NCBI RefSeq assembly: GCF_018155095.1
Contig: NZ_NAAI01000006.1
Coordinates: forward strand, 1-64,000
DNA: 64,000 nt
Reading direction: 5' to 3'
DNA from: Bartonella queenslandensis
Lineage (GTDB): Bacteria; Pseudomonadota; Alphaproteobacteria; Rhizobiales; Rhizobiaceae
The notes beneath the pieces are model-generated. The model ran no database searches and had not been told where the DNA came from. It worked only from the letters and a program-made list of their open reading frames with translations. Positions 8,341 through 18,474 of this stretch are shown piece by piece. A program made the translations under genes and the position numbers. Each line of letters begins with the position of its first letter. The stretch's first letter is position 1.

Positions 8341-8850
8341 CTATCGTATTTTGTCGAGAGATTGGTTATCTAACCGTTGCTGCTCCGGCACTGTTTCCCA
8401 CAGCAGCATCATTTCCTTCACATCCCGTTTCAATATGGCGTTAAAAATAGAAAAGAGTGGAAAGAACAGAATAAGAGCGCCAAAAATCACTTGCGGTACA
8501 AAACATAAAAAAGCCCAAACACTATTCCACCCTACGTTACGAAGATATTCAATCGCAGGATTGTTTTGAAAAGATCGTATTAAACTTTCCTGAAGTAATT
8601 TATCAAAACCTTGTTTCCCCATTTCTTGAAGCTGTTCTTTAGATATAACGTGGAAAAAATCCCACGGCTGCATATAGGTAATCGCGACAAAAAGCACCAA
8701 CAAGAGGATAGCTAAGCAAAAAATGATGACATAATCTTTTGTTGAGAGAAGCATTCCTTTTTTAAAAGCAGCCGATTGATCCAACACGGACTGCGAGATA
8801 AAACCCTTCCCCTCATCGGTAGATTGCTGTTGTGATTGATCTTTGATCAT
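8341..8850 (-). CDS. paralogous membrane protein, module B with extended loop
   Basis: The start is placed at the ATG at 8850 (169 residues) because GGGGGA lies 7 bases upstream; the frame is open to 8880. The protein carries AFKKGMLLSTKDYVIIF (module B signature), a helix, and then an unusually long loop of about 50 residues. A second helix and the tail LKRDVKEMMLLWE follow. It is the first gene of the array in the direction of transcription, so the promoter should lie upstream of 8880. Confidence 0.6.
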   Translation of the reverse strand: MIKDQSQQQSTDEGKGFISQSVLDQSAAFKKGMLLSTKDYVIIFCLAILLLVLFVAITYMQPWDFFHVISKEQLQEMGKQGFDKLLQESLIRSFQNNPAIEYLRNVGWNSVWAFLCFVPQVIFGALILFFPLFSIFNAILKRDVKEMMLLWETVPEQQRLDNQSLDKIR

Positions 8851-8880
8851 ACGGATTTCCCCCATGTCTAAAATGCCCAC

Positions 8881-10217
8881 GCTTCAATACTTGATACCAC
8901 GCAACCAGCGTGACGAATCCGCCTAACACTCTTTTTACCACGAAGCAAGCACTAATAATTTCTTTTAAGTGTTGTTTTTAATTCCTTGAATCCATGACAA
9001 CAGACACTCTCTCATGCTTACAAGCCTGAATGCCCCTCTTCCCCCTTATCAATTACACGCCCCTAAAGGACGCCGTTTCACAAAAACCAAGAAACAACAC
9101 CCCACTGAACACTCCACTGGCAAAAAAAAACAATCGATAATCTAAAATGCACCCACAGCCGCCTTAAAGTTTTGCAATTCTCATCTTTAAATTTCTTAAA
9201 TTAAAGAAGATCTTCTTTTAAAATTACAAAGAACTGTCTCGTATCTCACAAGTCCCTCAGCTTTATAAAATCCTCTTTTATAAATCCCTCTTTTATCAAG
9301 GTATGTTCTTATAATTCTTCTTTGGGTCTTGCATCACGCCATTTAAACAATATCGCCCTTTTCATGCTCATCCTAAAAACCGCAACAGAAACTTTTACTC
9401 TCCATTAACTAAGGAGAGATAAAAGGAACTTTCTACCCCAAATCGCTTAATCCTTTACAGTTTATTTTGAGCCGATAAACGATATTTTATTTGAAAATAG
9501 AGGGCATCTTATGCTATAATAATGGGGGTGGAGAAGTTCTTTATATCATGCTCTTTTCCTTCAACATCCGGCAAAGTTTCTCTGTAAAGGGCTATTTTAT
9601 AAGATAAGCGATATCATAACAGACGACGCACAAAGAATAAGATACGCTTAAACAGCGTGATAGAAATCAGATATTTTTATCCAGCGCTCCAAAGCATGCC
9701 CCCTCTAAGAAAATTCAATAATAAACCCCAATAATAAACTAATGTCTTTTTAAAGGAGAAATTGAAAAGTTTCCGCAAAAGCGCTCATAAGAAAAAAGCC
9801 AAACAATCTTATGAGAAAAGACAAAGGGGATAGCGATAGGATTTTATTTTTTCATTCACATGTGACAAAAATTTCTTTTTTTCCAGAGAGTTTGAGAGAT
9901 CTGTAGCAAGTAAATCATCCGCTATCGATGCTAAAAGATAAGGATAAACATGATAGGGGAGAAATAACACTGATAGGATCAAGAAAAGAGGAGAAAACAC
10001 CAGAGGATCTTTTCACTCCATACCGCTGCTGTTCTTTACAAAAGAGTGCGTATCGTTTCTTTTTTTGCTCTGCAACGGCTTATATCCCCCAAAATATTAT
10101 CTTCCTCCAAATAATTTCCTCCTCCTCAGTATTTTCCCCCACTCTTTGCTTCAAGTGCTTTTTACAACACTGTCCCCCAACAACAGGCAGTTTCTTTTTC
10201 ATTTAAATGGTAAGTTC
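8881..10217. other. non-coding, A+T-rich stretch
   Basis: No credible gene is visible on either strand. Short open frames here have neither ribosome-binding sites nor recognisable composition. The stretch should contain the promoter of the minus-strand membrane-protein array (near 8880-8960). Confidence 0.5.
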
Positions 10218-10787
10218 ATGAAAATAGGTAAAAAACGCGGTAGACCGAAAATAACAAGCAAACTGAGAGAGCCCAATGGCCGTATTTCACGAGCCAAAGG
10301 TCAGGGAAAATCTGCACCTCAATCAGCCATTGAAATGCGTGCAAAACATTTTGGGATAAGCCTCGAAGAAGCAAAAAATCCGCTTGTAGGAACTTATATT
10401 GGGCGTCTTTGTTTACTTGGCTATAAAGAGGATTCATCAGGCATCAGTAAAGAGCAATATGACACAGCGCAACAATACTTGCAAATCAGAAATGATTATT
10501 TATGTGCCAAAGGTTTACCAAACGGCTATTATGATGGCTTTAAGCACAGTGCCTCCGATGAGAAAGCCAAAAAGCAATGGATTGAAAGAGCCACACAACG
10601 CTATGAAGAGATGCAAGAAGCAATTAAAGAAGCACAATATCTTCATCGTCAACACAACTTTCATGCGGCATTACAATATCTTGTGAGTGAAGATCAACCA
10701 CTGCCAACGCTTGTTGCTTCGTTGCGCATTATTCTTGATGCTCTTTATAAACATTTTGACTGTTCTCGCCAAAAGCGCATTCGCTAA
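10218..10787 (+). CDS. phage-related protein with basic N-terminus
   Basis: The start is placed at ATG 10218 (189 residues) because the product then begins MKIGKKRGRPKI. This is an AT-hook-like basic stretch (GRP core) often found at the start of DNA-binding or terminase-associated phage proteins. The upstream extension of the frame has no protein-like character. The rest is mainly alpha-helical and charged, without membrane segments. Its position before effector genes and a lysis cassette suggests a prophage remnant. The exact role, such as a terminase small subunit or a regulator, is not established. Confidence 0.55.
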   Translation: MKIGKKRGRPKITSKLREPNGRISRAKGQGKSAPQSAIEMRAKHFGISLEEAKNPLVGTYIGRLCLLGYKEDSSGISKEQYDTAQQYLQIRNDYLCAKGLPNGYYDGFKHSASDEKAKKQWIERATQRYEEMQEAIKEAQYLHRQHNFHAALQYLVSEDQPLPTLVASLRIILDALYKHFDCSRQKRIR

Positions 10788-12892
10788 AAACCCCTCCTCC
10801 CCCTCAAAAAAGCACAAAGATTCGACACCCCACGCTGGATTTTTCCTCCCCTCAATAGGATCTCTTGAGATCCACAAAAATCTTGCCCTTGTCATAGGGA
10901 TTTTCAAACTTAAAATGCATGCGCAATAAACAAGCCTAAAAATAGTCCCCACCCCCTAAACCAATCCAAGAAACAGACACCCTCAAAGGACACTATTTCC
11001 GGCATAACACGAGCCACCTCTTCACACCTCTCTCTGTCGCAATAAACCACACGCCTCATACACTTTATGCTCCCAATGTTGATATCGCAACAACCTTACG
11101 ATTTTAGACTATTCATTATCGATCTTTTAAGTTCTTTCTTGTACAATTCTATAGGTCAATAAAACTTCCACTCTTTCATAACAGATAAGACATGATTGTA
11201 ATTCAACATACGTTTTAAATGAGAAAATTTTACGCTCTTGAGATCTCTCATTCAAAATGAATAAAGATAATCTATCATTATAAATCACTCTATTGATCTT
11301 GAAAACAACACCTTAACTTTTTTACAAAGAAGCAATGTTTTTAACCCCCAAAAATCTCTACCAACAATCCATCCCCTGTCCCCCTTATATCGACCACAAT
11401 CCCCCATCCACGCGCCTTCTCCACACACCACACCACAAGCCTCAATCCCCCACACCATTGCAATGATCTCACCGTAATCCCCACCAACAGCTGCCAAATC
11501 TCAACATCTCCCAACCACACCGTTCCATCAATAAAGGACCACGAAGTTTAAAGCCACAATTTACCCTCCCCTTTGCCTTTCCTTTTTCAAAAGAAAAAAC
11601 GTTCTTTGCCACCTCAAAGAAACTTCCCATGAAGACAAGCATATTTTACGGCACAATCAATGAATGCACTTTTTTCTATAGATTTGTTTCCGCGATAAAA
11701 AAGGAAAAATAATTGTTTTTCTGTTGACAGAATATGAAAAATCGTATTTAATGACAAATGCGGTAGAGGGGTTTTTGCGTTTAGATTTCATCATTAAATT
11801 TTTGTATTGCGATAGGCTGTTAGAGGGCATTGCGTATTATAAAGCGGTGTGTTTTGCAGCAATGTATGGAGTTATATGAAATTTTGCGGTTTGAGAAGAT
11901 TGCGCTTTGACTGTTAAAGGGGGCAGAAGTTTACTGTCTGATGGTATTTTCTATCTTTTTTAAATCATTTTTCTTTTGCATCATCCAAACCCGTATTTTG
12001 AGATATTGAGAGAAAATAGTATCCCCGCCCCTCTCTAAAAAAACATCCCCAACAAAACCTCATTGCAATACATCACAACGTTTCAATACATCACAAAAAG
12101 AGTAAGCAATACACAAACAGCAATAAGATGAATACAGCTGTTTCTATTGATACACGACACATTTTAGCCTCACATCTCAAAGCCCCACATCTCTCAAAGC
12201 CCTCCACACTTCAAAGAATGAAGCTTTTAACCCACATCACTTTGTTAAGAAATGACAGTTCTTGGGCAGGCGTGCTTGGGATCTACAAACCTTTCCTCTT
12301 AAAATTTTCTCATGTTATTTGCTCAGAACTAAAAAGTGCGATACATAAGCCTAAAAATAACCACCACGCTTAAAAAAATACTAAAAATGTATCAAGGGAG
12401 GTTTTCCTGATATTACAACAACTCAAGGGATAGTATCGTACGGCATAACGATGTTTTAAAGCAGAGGTAGATAATTTGAGAGCAGATGATGAATATCTTT
12501 TTCCGGAAAAAATCAAAAGCATATTCTTAAAAAATAAGCATTGTTTTACACCCAACATCTATTGTGGATGATGTCATTGTTTCATCCGTAAAACTTTTGA
12601 AAAAAGGTTGTCATCGCTTTATTGAAATGAGCCATGCGATAGAAATAACTCAGAATATAAAGATAACATCGTCCCCCAAACTTCTTACAATTTTTCCAGA
12701 TTTTACAGCTGTAAAAAATCTGCTCATTTTTAAAATTAAGAAAGTTTTTGGTTTTAAAAGTTCTCTTATAAAAAGACCAAAAGTACGATTTTTTCTTTAA
12801 TTTTCAAGAGTCAAAGTCTTTCCTTTAAAACATTATTTGGTCAAAATGTAAGAAAATAATATGGCCTATCGATCATCAATACAAAGGTTGAT
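10788..12892. other. long non-coding stretch
   Basis: No supportable gene was found. Frames at 12128-12373 and 12564-12800 are open, but they lack good ribosome-binding sites and recognisable features. The last 90 bases (about 12805-12892) are the conserved upstream region shared by the two yopJ-like genes. Confidence 0.45.
12800..12892 (+). promoter_or_regulatory. upstream region shared by both yopJ-like genes
   Basis: The 90 bases before the first yopJ-like gene match those before the second (about 14150-14245). The shared elements are TTCAAGAG.CAAAG, AAAACATT.TTT and AAAATGTAAG.AAATAAT. The duplication therefore copied the promoter region, and both genes are likely controlled alike. No known operator was recognised. 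Confidence 0.45.
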
Positions 12893-13876
12893 ATGATGAA
12901 ACCACAAGATTCACAAGACGCCCTCCCTCATTCACCACAAATACCAGAAGGGGCAAGCACACCAGAACCAGAAGGGGCAAGCGCAACAGAACCAGAAGGA
13001 GCGCGTGCAGATGCAGCTTTCGAAAACCTTGCAACACATTTAGAGCAGCTCAATATCGAAAAAATAAATTATACCCCTTTCAATCGTGCGGAATTAAAAG
13101 ATATCATCGCAGGTTTAGAACAGCATAATGCCGATGGAAGTTGGATCAAAAACTATTATGATATTTTAGATCTTTACATGATGCCAGCCTTGGTCGATCA
13201 AGCAAATCGTAAATATCCAGAGATGAATCTCAAACTAACCAGCCCCCCTAACGGCTTTGCTCTTGCACTCAAAGACACACTCGAGAACGGTATAAAATCT
13301 TCCAGATTTATTGTTAATGCACAAGATAGGGGCATCCATTTTGCGGTTGTTGATCATCAAACCATTGGCGATCAAATATCTTTGATCTTTTTTGAATCGA
13401 CCTCACTGCGTGACACGCTTCCCGCATTACTGGCATTAAGGACGCGACAAGCTCTTGGATATTACCCATTTCCTCCTATTCATTTTGCCATGGTCGAAAT
13501 GGATATTCAACGAAGCTCCTCTGAATGTGGAATGTTCAGCTTAGGCCTTGCCAAAAAACTTTATCTCGAATCTCAAAAATTAGAAAGGCTGCACAAAGAT
13601 AATGTTAAAGGTGTCTTATGTGAACCAGACATGCCTTTACCGGCTGAAAAATTGGATCCGTATATTCCTGCTCGTTTATACAAACACCTGCAAGGAAGAA
13701 GACGCCTTATGGAATATTTACAATCCAATCCGGATGCTGAACATGAAAAAGTCAACAAAAAAGGTGAAACTCTTGTCGAGAGATTTGAGAAAAACTTGGT
13801 GAAAACGGAGACAAAAATGGCCTCTGTTTCGCAACACAGAAAAAGAGCAACGGAATACAAATCTCTGATGCTGTAA
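12893..13876 (+). CDS. YopJ-family effector acetyltransferase (copy 1)
   Basis: This 327-residue protein is of the YopJ/AvrRxv family, whose members acetylate Ser/Thr/Lys of host kinases and block MAPK and NF-kB signalling. The C55-peptidase-like catalytic triad is intact: His149 (IHFAVVDH), Glu168 (LIFFES) and Cys212 (SSSECGMFSL). The stretch MVEMDIQRSSSECG is very close to Yersinia YopJ. The C-terminal half (NKKGETLVERF, SVSQHRKRATEYKSL) also follows YopJ and holds the inositol-phosphate-responsive region known from the family. The first 45 residues are a low-complexity PEGAS-rich leader, a likely secretion or flexible signal. There is no type III system in this window; the export route is unknown. 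Confidence 0.9.
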   Translation: MMKPQDSQDALPHSPQIPEGASTPEPEGASATEPEGARADAAFENLATHLEQLNIEKINYTPFNRAELKDIIAGLEQHNADGSWIKNYYDILDLYMMPALVDQANRKYPEMNLKLTSPPNGFALALKDTLENGIKSSRFIVNAQDRGIHFAVVDHQTIGDQISLIFFESTSLRDTLPALLALRTRQALGYYPFPPIHFAMVEMDIQRSSSECGMFSLGLAKKLYLESQKLERLHKDNVKGVLCEPDMPLPAEKLDPYIPARLYKHLQGRRRLMEYLQSNPDAEHEKVNKKGETLVERFEKNLVKTETKMASVSQHRKRATEYKSLML

Positions 13877-14245
13877 TAAACATTTTAGCCATAGCTCTAT
13901 TGCACATCCACAAAGAATGAAGTGATGTTGCTTTATGGTTAAGATTGTCTCAGCACATTGGTTTTCCTATTTGAAAGAAATCAAGAGGTAAGCGATGTGT
14001 CTTTTAAAGACAAAGCGTCATTATTCGATCAAAATCAGCCCATTTTAAAGCTCGTATGTTAAAATTTTGAAGAAACAAAAATCACACGAGAATTTTGAAA
14101 ATACCCACCCCACTTTCTTATAAAAATAGCTCAAAGATGATTTTTTCCTTAATGTTCAAGAGACAAAGGCTTTTTTTCAAAACATTGTTTAGCCAAAATG
14201 TAAGCAAATAATCATCTACCGATTATCAATATGGAGGCTAATAAT

Positions 14246-15178
14246 ATGAAGCCACAAGATTCAAAAGACATCTCTCCTCGTTCATCACAAACACCCGAAG
14301 GGGCAAGCGCGGAAGAATCCTTAGAAGATCTTATTTCCCGTTTAATGCAGACTTCCGTCCCAAAAGAAGAAGAACATGTTGCACCTAGTTCCAAAGAATT
14401 AAAAGATATTATTACAGGCTTAGAAGATGATCTCGCCACGGATCGTTGGCTGAATGCTTATTATGAAGAGACCGATATTAGAGTGATGCCATCTCTCGTA
14501 GAAAAAGCCAACAGCAAATATCCGGACATGAATCTTAAATTGGCTCTTACAGCAGAAGAGTTTTCTCACGCACTCAAAGAAGTCGTTGAGAGCGACGCAA
14601 AATCTGCCCGATTTATCGTCAATTCGGGAAGCAAAATCCACTTTGCAGCCATTGATTATCAAAAATTTGATGACAAAATCTCTTTGATCATGCTTGAACC
14701 TACAACATTCCAGAATATCGCTGCTTGCAAATTAGGGATAAAAATAAATCAAACTCTTGAATGTCTTCAACTGCCTCCTTATTCTTTTACCATGGCGGAA
14801 ATGGATATTCAACGAAGCCCTTCTGAATGTGGGATGTTCAGCTTAAACCTTGCCAAAAAGCTTCATCTTGAATCTGAGAAATTAGAAAGACTTCATAAGG
14901 ATAATGTTAAGGGTGTATTATGTGAACCTAATGCATCTTTATCTGCTGAAAAATTAGATTCCTATCTTCCAACCACTTTTTACAAACATGCGCAAGGAAG
15001 AAGACGTCTTGACCAATATCTAAAAGCCAATCCAGGTGCTGAACATGAAAAAGTCAACAAAAAAGGTGAAACTTTAACCGAGAGATTTGAAAAAAACTTA
15101 AAGAAAGAAGGAGAAAAAACTGTTTCTGTTTCACAACACAGAAAAAGGATTACGGAATACAAATCTTTAGCAATGTAA
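14246..15178 (+). CDS. YopJ-family effector acetyltransferase (copy 2)
   Basis: The start is set at 14246 (310 residues) because GGAGG at 14234-14238 lies 7 bases upstream and the product then aligns with copy 1 (MKPQDS). The frame is open to ATG 14231. Numbered from that upstream ATG, the triad is His137 (IHFAAIDY), Glu156 (MLEP) and Cys200 (SPSECGMFSL); all three are intact. The leader is shorter than in copy 1 and one SSSE is SPSE. The second half is highly conserved between the copies, while the residues around 160-185 vary. This suggests shared chemistry but different targets. The two genes lie 370 bases apart and share promoter sequence. Confidence 0.9.
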   Translation: MKPQDSKDISPRSSQTPEGASAEESLEDLISRLMQTSVPKEEEHVAPSSKELKDIITGLEDDLATDRWLNAYYEETDIRVMPSLVEKANSKYPDMNLKLALTAEEFSHALKEVVESDAKSARFIVNSGSKIHFAAIDYQKFDDKISLIMLEPTTFQNIAACKLGIKINQTLECLQLPPYSFTMAEMDIQRSPSECGMFSLNLAKKLHLESEKLERLHKDNVKGVLCEPNASLSAEKLDSYLPTTFYKHAQGRRRLDQYLKANPGAEHEKVNKKGETLTERFEKNLKKEGEKTVSVSQHRKRITEYKSLAM

Positions 15179-16191
15179 TTGACATTTTTTCTCTCTTCGC
15201 TCTTCAACAAAGAAAGCAGTGATATTGTTTTACAGCAGAGATTTCTCTAAGCAAGTTGTTTTTTGTGTTTGTAAAACAAAAATAGCAAACAACTCGCTTC
15301 TTAAAGACTCCTCCCTCTTAAAATTGTATCGAAATTCCAAAGCTCTTCTTCGCTCAAAGCTCTTTTAATAATGATCCTATTTGGGTATGCAGAACACTGA
15401 ACCCATAAAATGCTTTTGTCTTTAGTAAAAGCCCTTTAATAAAATCCTACGTCTTGTTCTTTTGAGAGTGTCCGCTTTATCTCAAGCATCTCCATGCCGT
15501 ATAACCAACATAACCGCAATAAACCGCGCTTATCGTGCATCAACCCAACACCTACCACACCCACAAGACTCCATCAAAAAAACCAACACAAACTATCGAC
15601 CACAAGGGAAACACACAACCCCCCTTTCTCTTGCAACACAATTTACTGTTTAGCACCATTACTGTTTCGCACCACGGCTCCTTTTCTCAAAAGAGCAAAA
15701 GAATGATGACACGCACCGCAACCTTTATTGAGAAGTTTCACAAGATGCCAGCAATCAACAGCCACTTATACCCCCCAAACCACCGTCCCCATGATAACCA
15801 CACCAGCCCCCGTCAACGACGATATCGGCAACACTCTCACCTCCCCTATACGATAGACACCATAGCCCCACCAGAGCTCTTACCACCAAACAACCGCAAT
15901 AGACCACGCTTATCGTGCATCAACCCAACACCTGTCCCACCAACAGGACTCTACCAAAAAAACCAGTACAAGATCTCAAAGCCAAACCATCTACCAAAGG
16001 AAACACTCCCACAAACACCCCATTTTCTAAGGAAAACATCACCAACCATTATCCATTTAGCATCTCATAACCAATCTTTTGATTTCATCAAAGTTTCACG
16101 TCTCTTCTATTCTTGAAGCGTAAAAAAAATTCATTTTTAATCTGTCAACCAGCCTCACTTTAAAGTGGGGCTTTATTTTATGGAGAAGTAA
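15179..16191. repeat. non-coding region with dispersed repeats
   Basis: There is no gene here. The segment about 15500-15770 (AACCGCAATAAACC..CTTAT, CATCAACCCA, CTCCTTTTCTCAAAAGAGCAA) recurs at about 18150-18430, and part of it recurs at 15890-15990. A short inverted repeat in front of the lysozyme gene (CCTCACTTTAAAGTGGGG) may be a terminator or attenuator. Confidence 0.6.
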
Positions 16192-16854
16192 ATGAGAAAA
16201 ATATCATCTGAAGGGCTTGCACTCATTAAACAATGGGAAGGCTTGCGTTTACATGCCTATAAAGATACCATCGGCGTGTGGACAATCGGCTATGGTCATA
16301 CCAGCACGGCTGGCAAACCGTTTGTTCATAAGGGCATGATCATCACGGAAAAACAAGCCGAAGAAGTTCTTTATCAAGATTTAAGACAATTTGAGAATAC
16401 CGTTGAAAAAAATGTGACGGTTTCCTTAACAGATGAACAATTCGCCGCACTCGTATCATTTTGTTATAATGTAGGGACAGCAGCTTTTTGCAAATCAACC
16501 CTGCTCAAGAAACTCAATAATGGCGAATATGAAGCTGTACCTTCTGAATTACAAAAGTGGACCAAAGCAGGAGGAAAACGTCTTTACGGTCTTGTCCACC
16601 GTCGTGCAGCAGAAGCGGGATTATGGGCAAAAGGCGCTTATGTTTCTCCCAATTATCAAACTGTGGAAACAAAAGAACCAATGGGTTTTTTCAAAGCAGA
16701 AGCACTAACACCCATTATAGGTTCTTTTTCTGGACTTGGAGGCTTATTGGCAGGCAATGGCCCCATCCAATGGGCATTAGCAAGCATTATGGTTTTAGCC
16801 GCCTGTGCTGGCATTTTCTTTGTGGTAAAACGCTTTCGGGAGCAACGTTTATGA
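16192..16854 (+). CDS. phage lysozyme (endolysin, GH24) with C-terminal membrane segment
   Basis: This 220-residue muramidase of the T4/P21 lysozyme family (GH24) cleaves peptidoglycan. The catalytic residues are in place: Glu16 (KQWEG), Asp25 (AYKDTIGVWTIGYGH) and Thr31. Unusually, a glycine-rich linker is followed by a hydrophobic helix (about 190-212) and a basic end (VKRFREQRL). The enzyme may thus be tail-anchored in the membrane rather than freely soluble. Its stop overlaps the next start as ATGA. It is the first gene of a lysis cassette. Confidence 0.85.
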   Translation: MRKISSEGLALIKQWEGLRLHAYKDTIGVWTIGYGHTSTAGKPFVHKGMIITEKQAEEVLYQDLRQFENTVEKNVTVSLTDEQFAALVSFCYNVGTAAFCKSTLLKKLNNGEYEAVPSELQKWTKAGGKRLYGLVHRRAAEAGLWAKGAYVSPNYQTVETKEPMGFFKAEALTPIIGSFSGLGGLLAGNGPIQWALASIMVLAACAGIFFVVKRFREQRL

Positions 16855-17087
16855 TGGGGTGGATGAAAAAAAATTTGACGATAACAGGAGCGGTTCTGAC
16901 CGCTTTTTTTATCACTTTAGCAAAAGCTTTTACGCTTGGAAAAAAGATTGAACAGCAAAAGCAAACAGAAAAAACATTAAAGTCATCAACAACACGGCTA
17001 GAGGTGGAAAATGAAATTAATCAAAAAAGTGATGCTGATGTACGCGCTGGTCTTACTCACTGGTTGCGCAATAAAAACAATCAATGA
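16851..17087 (+). CDS. Rz-like inner-membrane spanin subunit
   Basis: This gene encodes 78 residues from ATG 16851, overlapping the lysozyme stop. An N-terminal membrane helix (about 8-28) is followed by a charged, coiled-coil-prone stretch (KKIEQQKQTEKTLK). That is the usual layout of an i-spanin such as lambda Rz. A small lipoprotein gene begins inside it in another frame (17011), which is the nested arrangement typical of Rz/Rz1 pairs. It is shorter than lambda Rz (153). The assignment rests on topology and gene context. Confidence 0.6.
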   Translation: MMGWMKKNLTITGAVLTAFFITLAKAFTLGKKIEQQKQTEKTLKSSTTRLEVENEINQKSDADVRAGLTHWLRNKNNQ

Positions 17088-17223
17088 GCCTTCATCTTGC
17101 ATTGGTTGGCTGCCCATTTATTTAGATCAAAAAGATCTCAAGAATATCAGCTCAAATCTCGCCAGAGATATTTTAAAGCATAACAAACAAGGGGAAGGCT
17201 TGTGTGGGTGGAAACATGGCTAG
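17011..17223 (+). CDS. Rz1-like outer-membrane spanin lipoprotein
   Basis: The protein has 70 residues. The signal peptide ends in a lipobox, VLLTGC, with Cys at about residue 19, so the mature protein should be an outer-membrane lipoprotein of about 52 residues. The gene starts inside the upstream Rz-like gene in a different frame, as in phage spanin pairs. The paired proteins would fuse inner and outer membranes in the last lysis step. It is not proline-rich as lambda Rz1 is, so the identity is likely but not certain. Confidence 0.55.
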   Translation: MKLIKKVMLMYALVLLTGCAIKTINEPSSCIGWLPIYLDQKDLKNISSNLARDILKHNKQGEGLCGWKHG

Positions 17224-17428
17224 AAAAAAAACAGAAAAACAAACAGAGCTTACAGAAAAGGAAAAAGAAATTCTCCAAGAAATCATCATGACTTATAAAA
17301 GTATAAAAGTGATGTCACGCTATACGAAGTGGGTTATATTCATCATTTTCCTCTTAGTGCTTGATTTTTCACGTATCTTGGATGCATTAGCAAATATTTT
17401 TACACAAAAATCGAATATTCAGTTCTAA
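17216..17428 (+). CDS. small phage membrane protein, holin-like candidate
   Basis: The start is placed at ATG 17216 (70 residues), overlapping the end of the lipoprotein gene by 8 bases. The first 35 residues are charged and helical (KQTELTEKEKEILQEII). A single membrane helix follows at about 41-60, with a short tail. Lysis cassettes need a holin, and this is the only remaining candidate here, but the topology (one helix, long cytoplasmic N-terminus) fits only some holin classes. The function is a guess. Confidence 0.5.
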   Translation: MARKKTEKQTELTEKEKEILQEIIMTYKSIKVMSRYTKWVIFIIFLLVLDFSRILDALANIFTQKSNIQF

Positions 17429-17442
17429 AATAAACGATGAAA

Positions 17443-17522
17443 CATGAGACGTGTTCAATTAAAAAAACATCCGTTATTAAAAATAACACGGAGATTTTAT
17501 TGATGATTTTTCACGTCTCATG
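17443..17522. repeat. perfect 11-bp inverted repeat
   Basis: CATGAGACGTG (17443-17453) and CACGTCTCATG (17512-17522) flank 58 bases just after the lysis cassette. This may be a weak terminator or a mobile-element scar. The sequence from here to 18474 has no gene. Confidence 0.5.
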
Positions 17523-18474
17523 GACCTTACACGCTGCACAAACGCCATGATGAAATGAATTTTCAAGCATTATAGCGACATTAATTCTATCGGCATGAAA
17601 AGAGATTCAAAAAAAATCACGCGGACGAAACTTAAGCTGACACAAGAGAATAATCTTGGAAAACAAATATGCCAACGTGCATTTTTTAAATAACATATTG
17701 ATATGTGAAGAATTTTATCTTCATCATCCATACCATTAAAACCATTCAAAGAGTTTTCTTTTAAATAAACGCATTAGTTAAGCAAACAAAGATCGTATTA
17801 TGGGATACTCTCTTCCATCTTTTATGAAGCATAAAGGGGGGCTCCTATAAGTTCCATACGCTTCATAGGAGCATTATACCACGACATCAGCTCCATACCA
17901 CACACCAGCCCATCCCCACGCACCAATCCCGCACCACGCACCAACTCCATCACGAAATAGGCTTGAAAGCACAAGGTCTCTTCTCTACTGCTTTCTGTAA
18001 ATTTAGAAAATCGTAAAAGCGTGAATCTGTAAAACAAACCTTAAGAATGTGCACTTTAGCCCCCATACCACACACCAACCTCGCACCACGCAACACCCCC
18101 CGTACTACACACCACCCCCTATACGACAGACACCATACCTCTATCCTCAAAACAACCGCAATAAACCACGCTTATTGTGCATCAACCCACCCCCTGCCTC
18201 CACCAACAAAATTCTATCAAAAATACAAAACAAGATCTCAAAGCCAACATAAACCATCTACCAAGGAAAAACACCAGCACAAACAACCCACTTTCTCTTT
18301 CAACACAACTTACTTTTTCGCACCATAGCTCCTTTTCTCAAAAGAGCAAAAAAATGATGACACGCAAAGCAACCTTTATTGGAAAATTTTTACGAGACAC
18401 CAGCAATGAACTGCCACTTCTCACCCCCCGTACCACACACCAACCTCGCATCACGCACCACCCCGTACCACGCA

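Noticed and set aside
12128..12800. Two short plus-strand frames before the first yopJ-like gene
   Set aside because: They have no ribosome-binding sites and no protein-like pattern.
15462..16116. Overlapping plus-strand frames rich in His, Pro and Thr
   Set aside because: They arise from low-complexity, C-rich repeats; no start signal is present, and the same sequence recurs in the 18-kb repeat.
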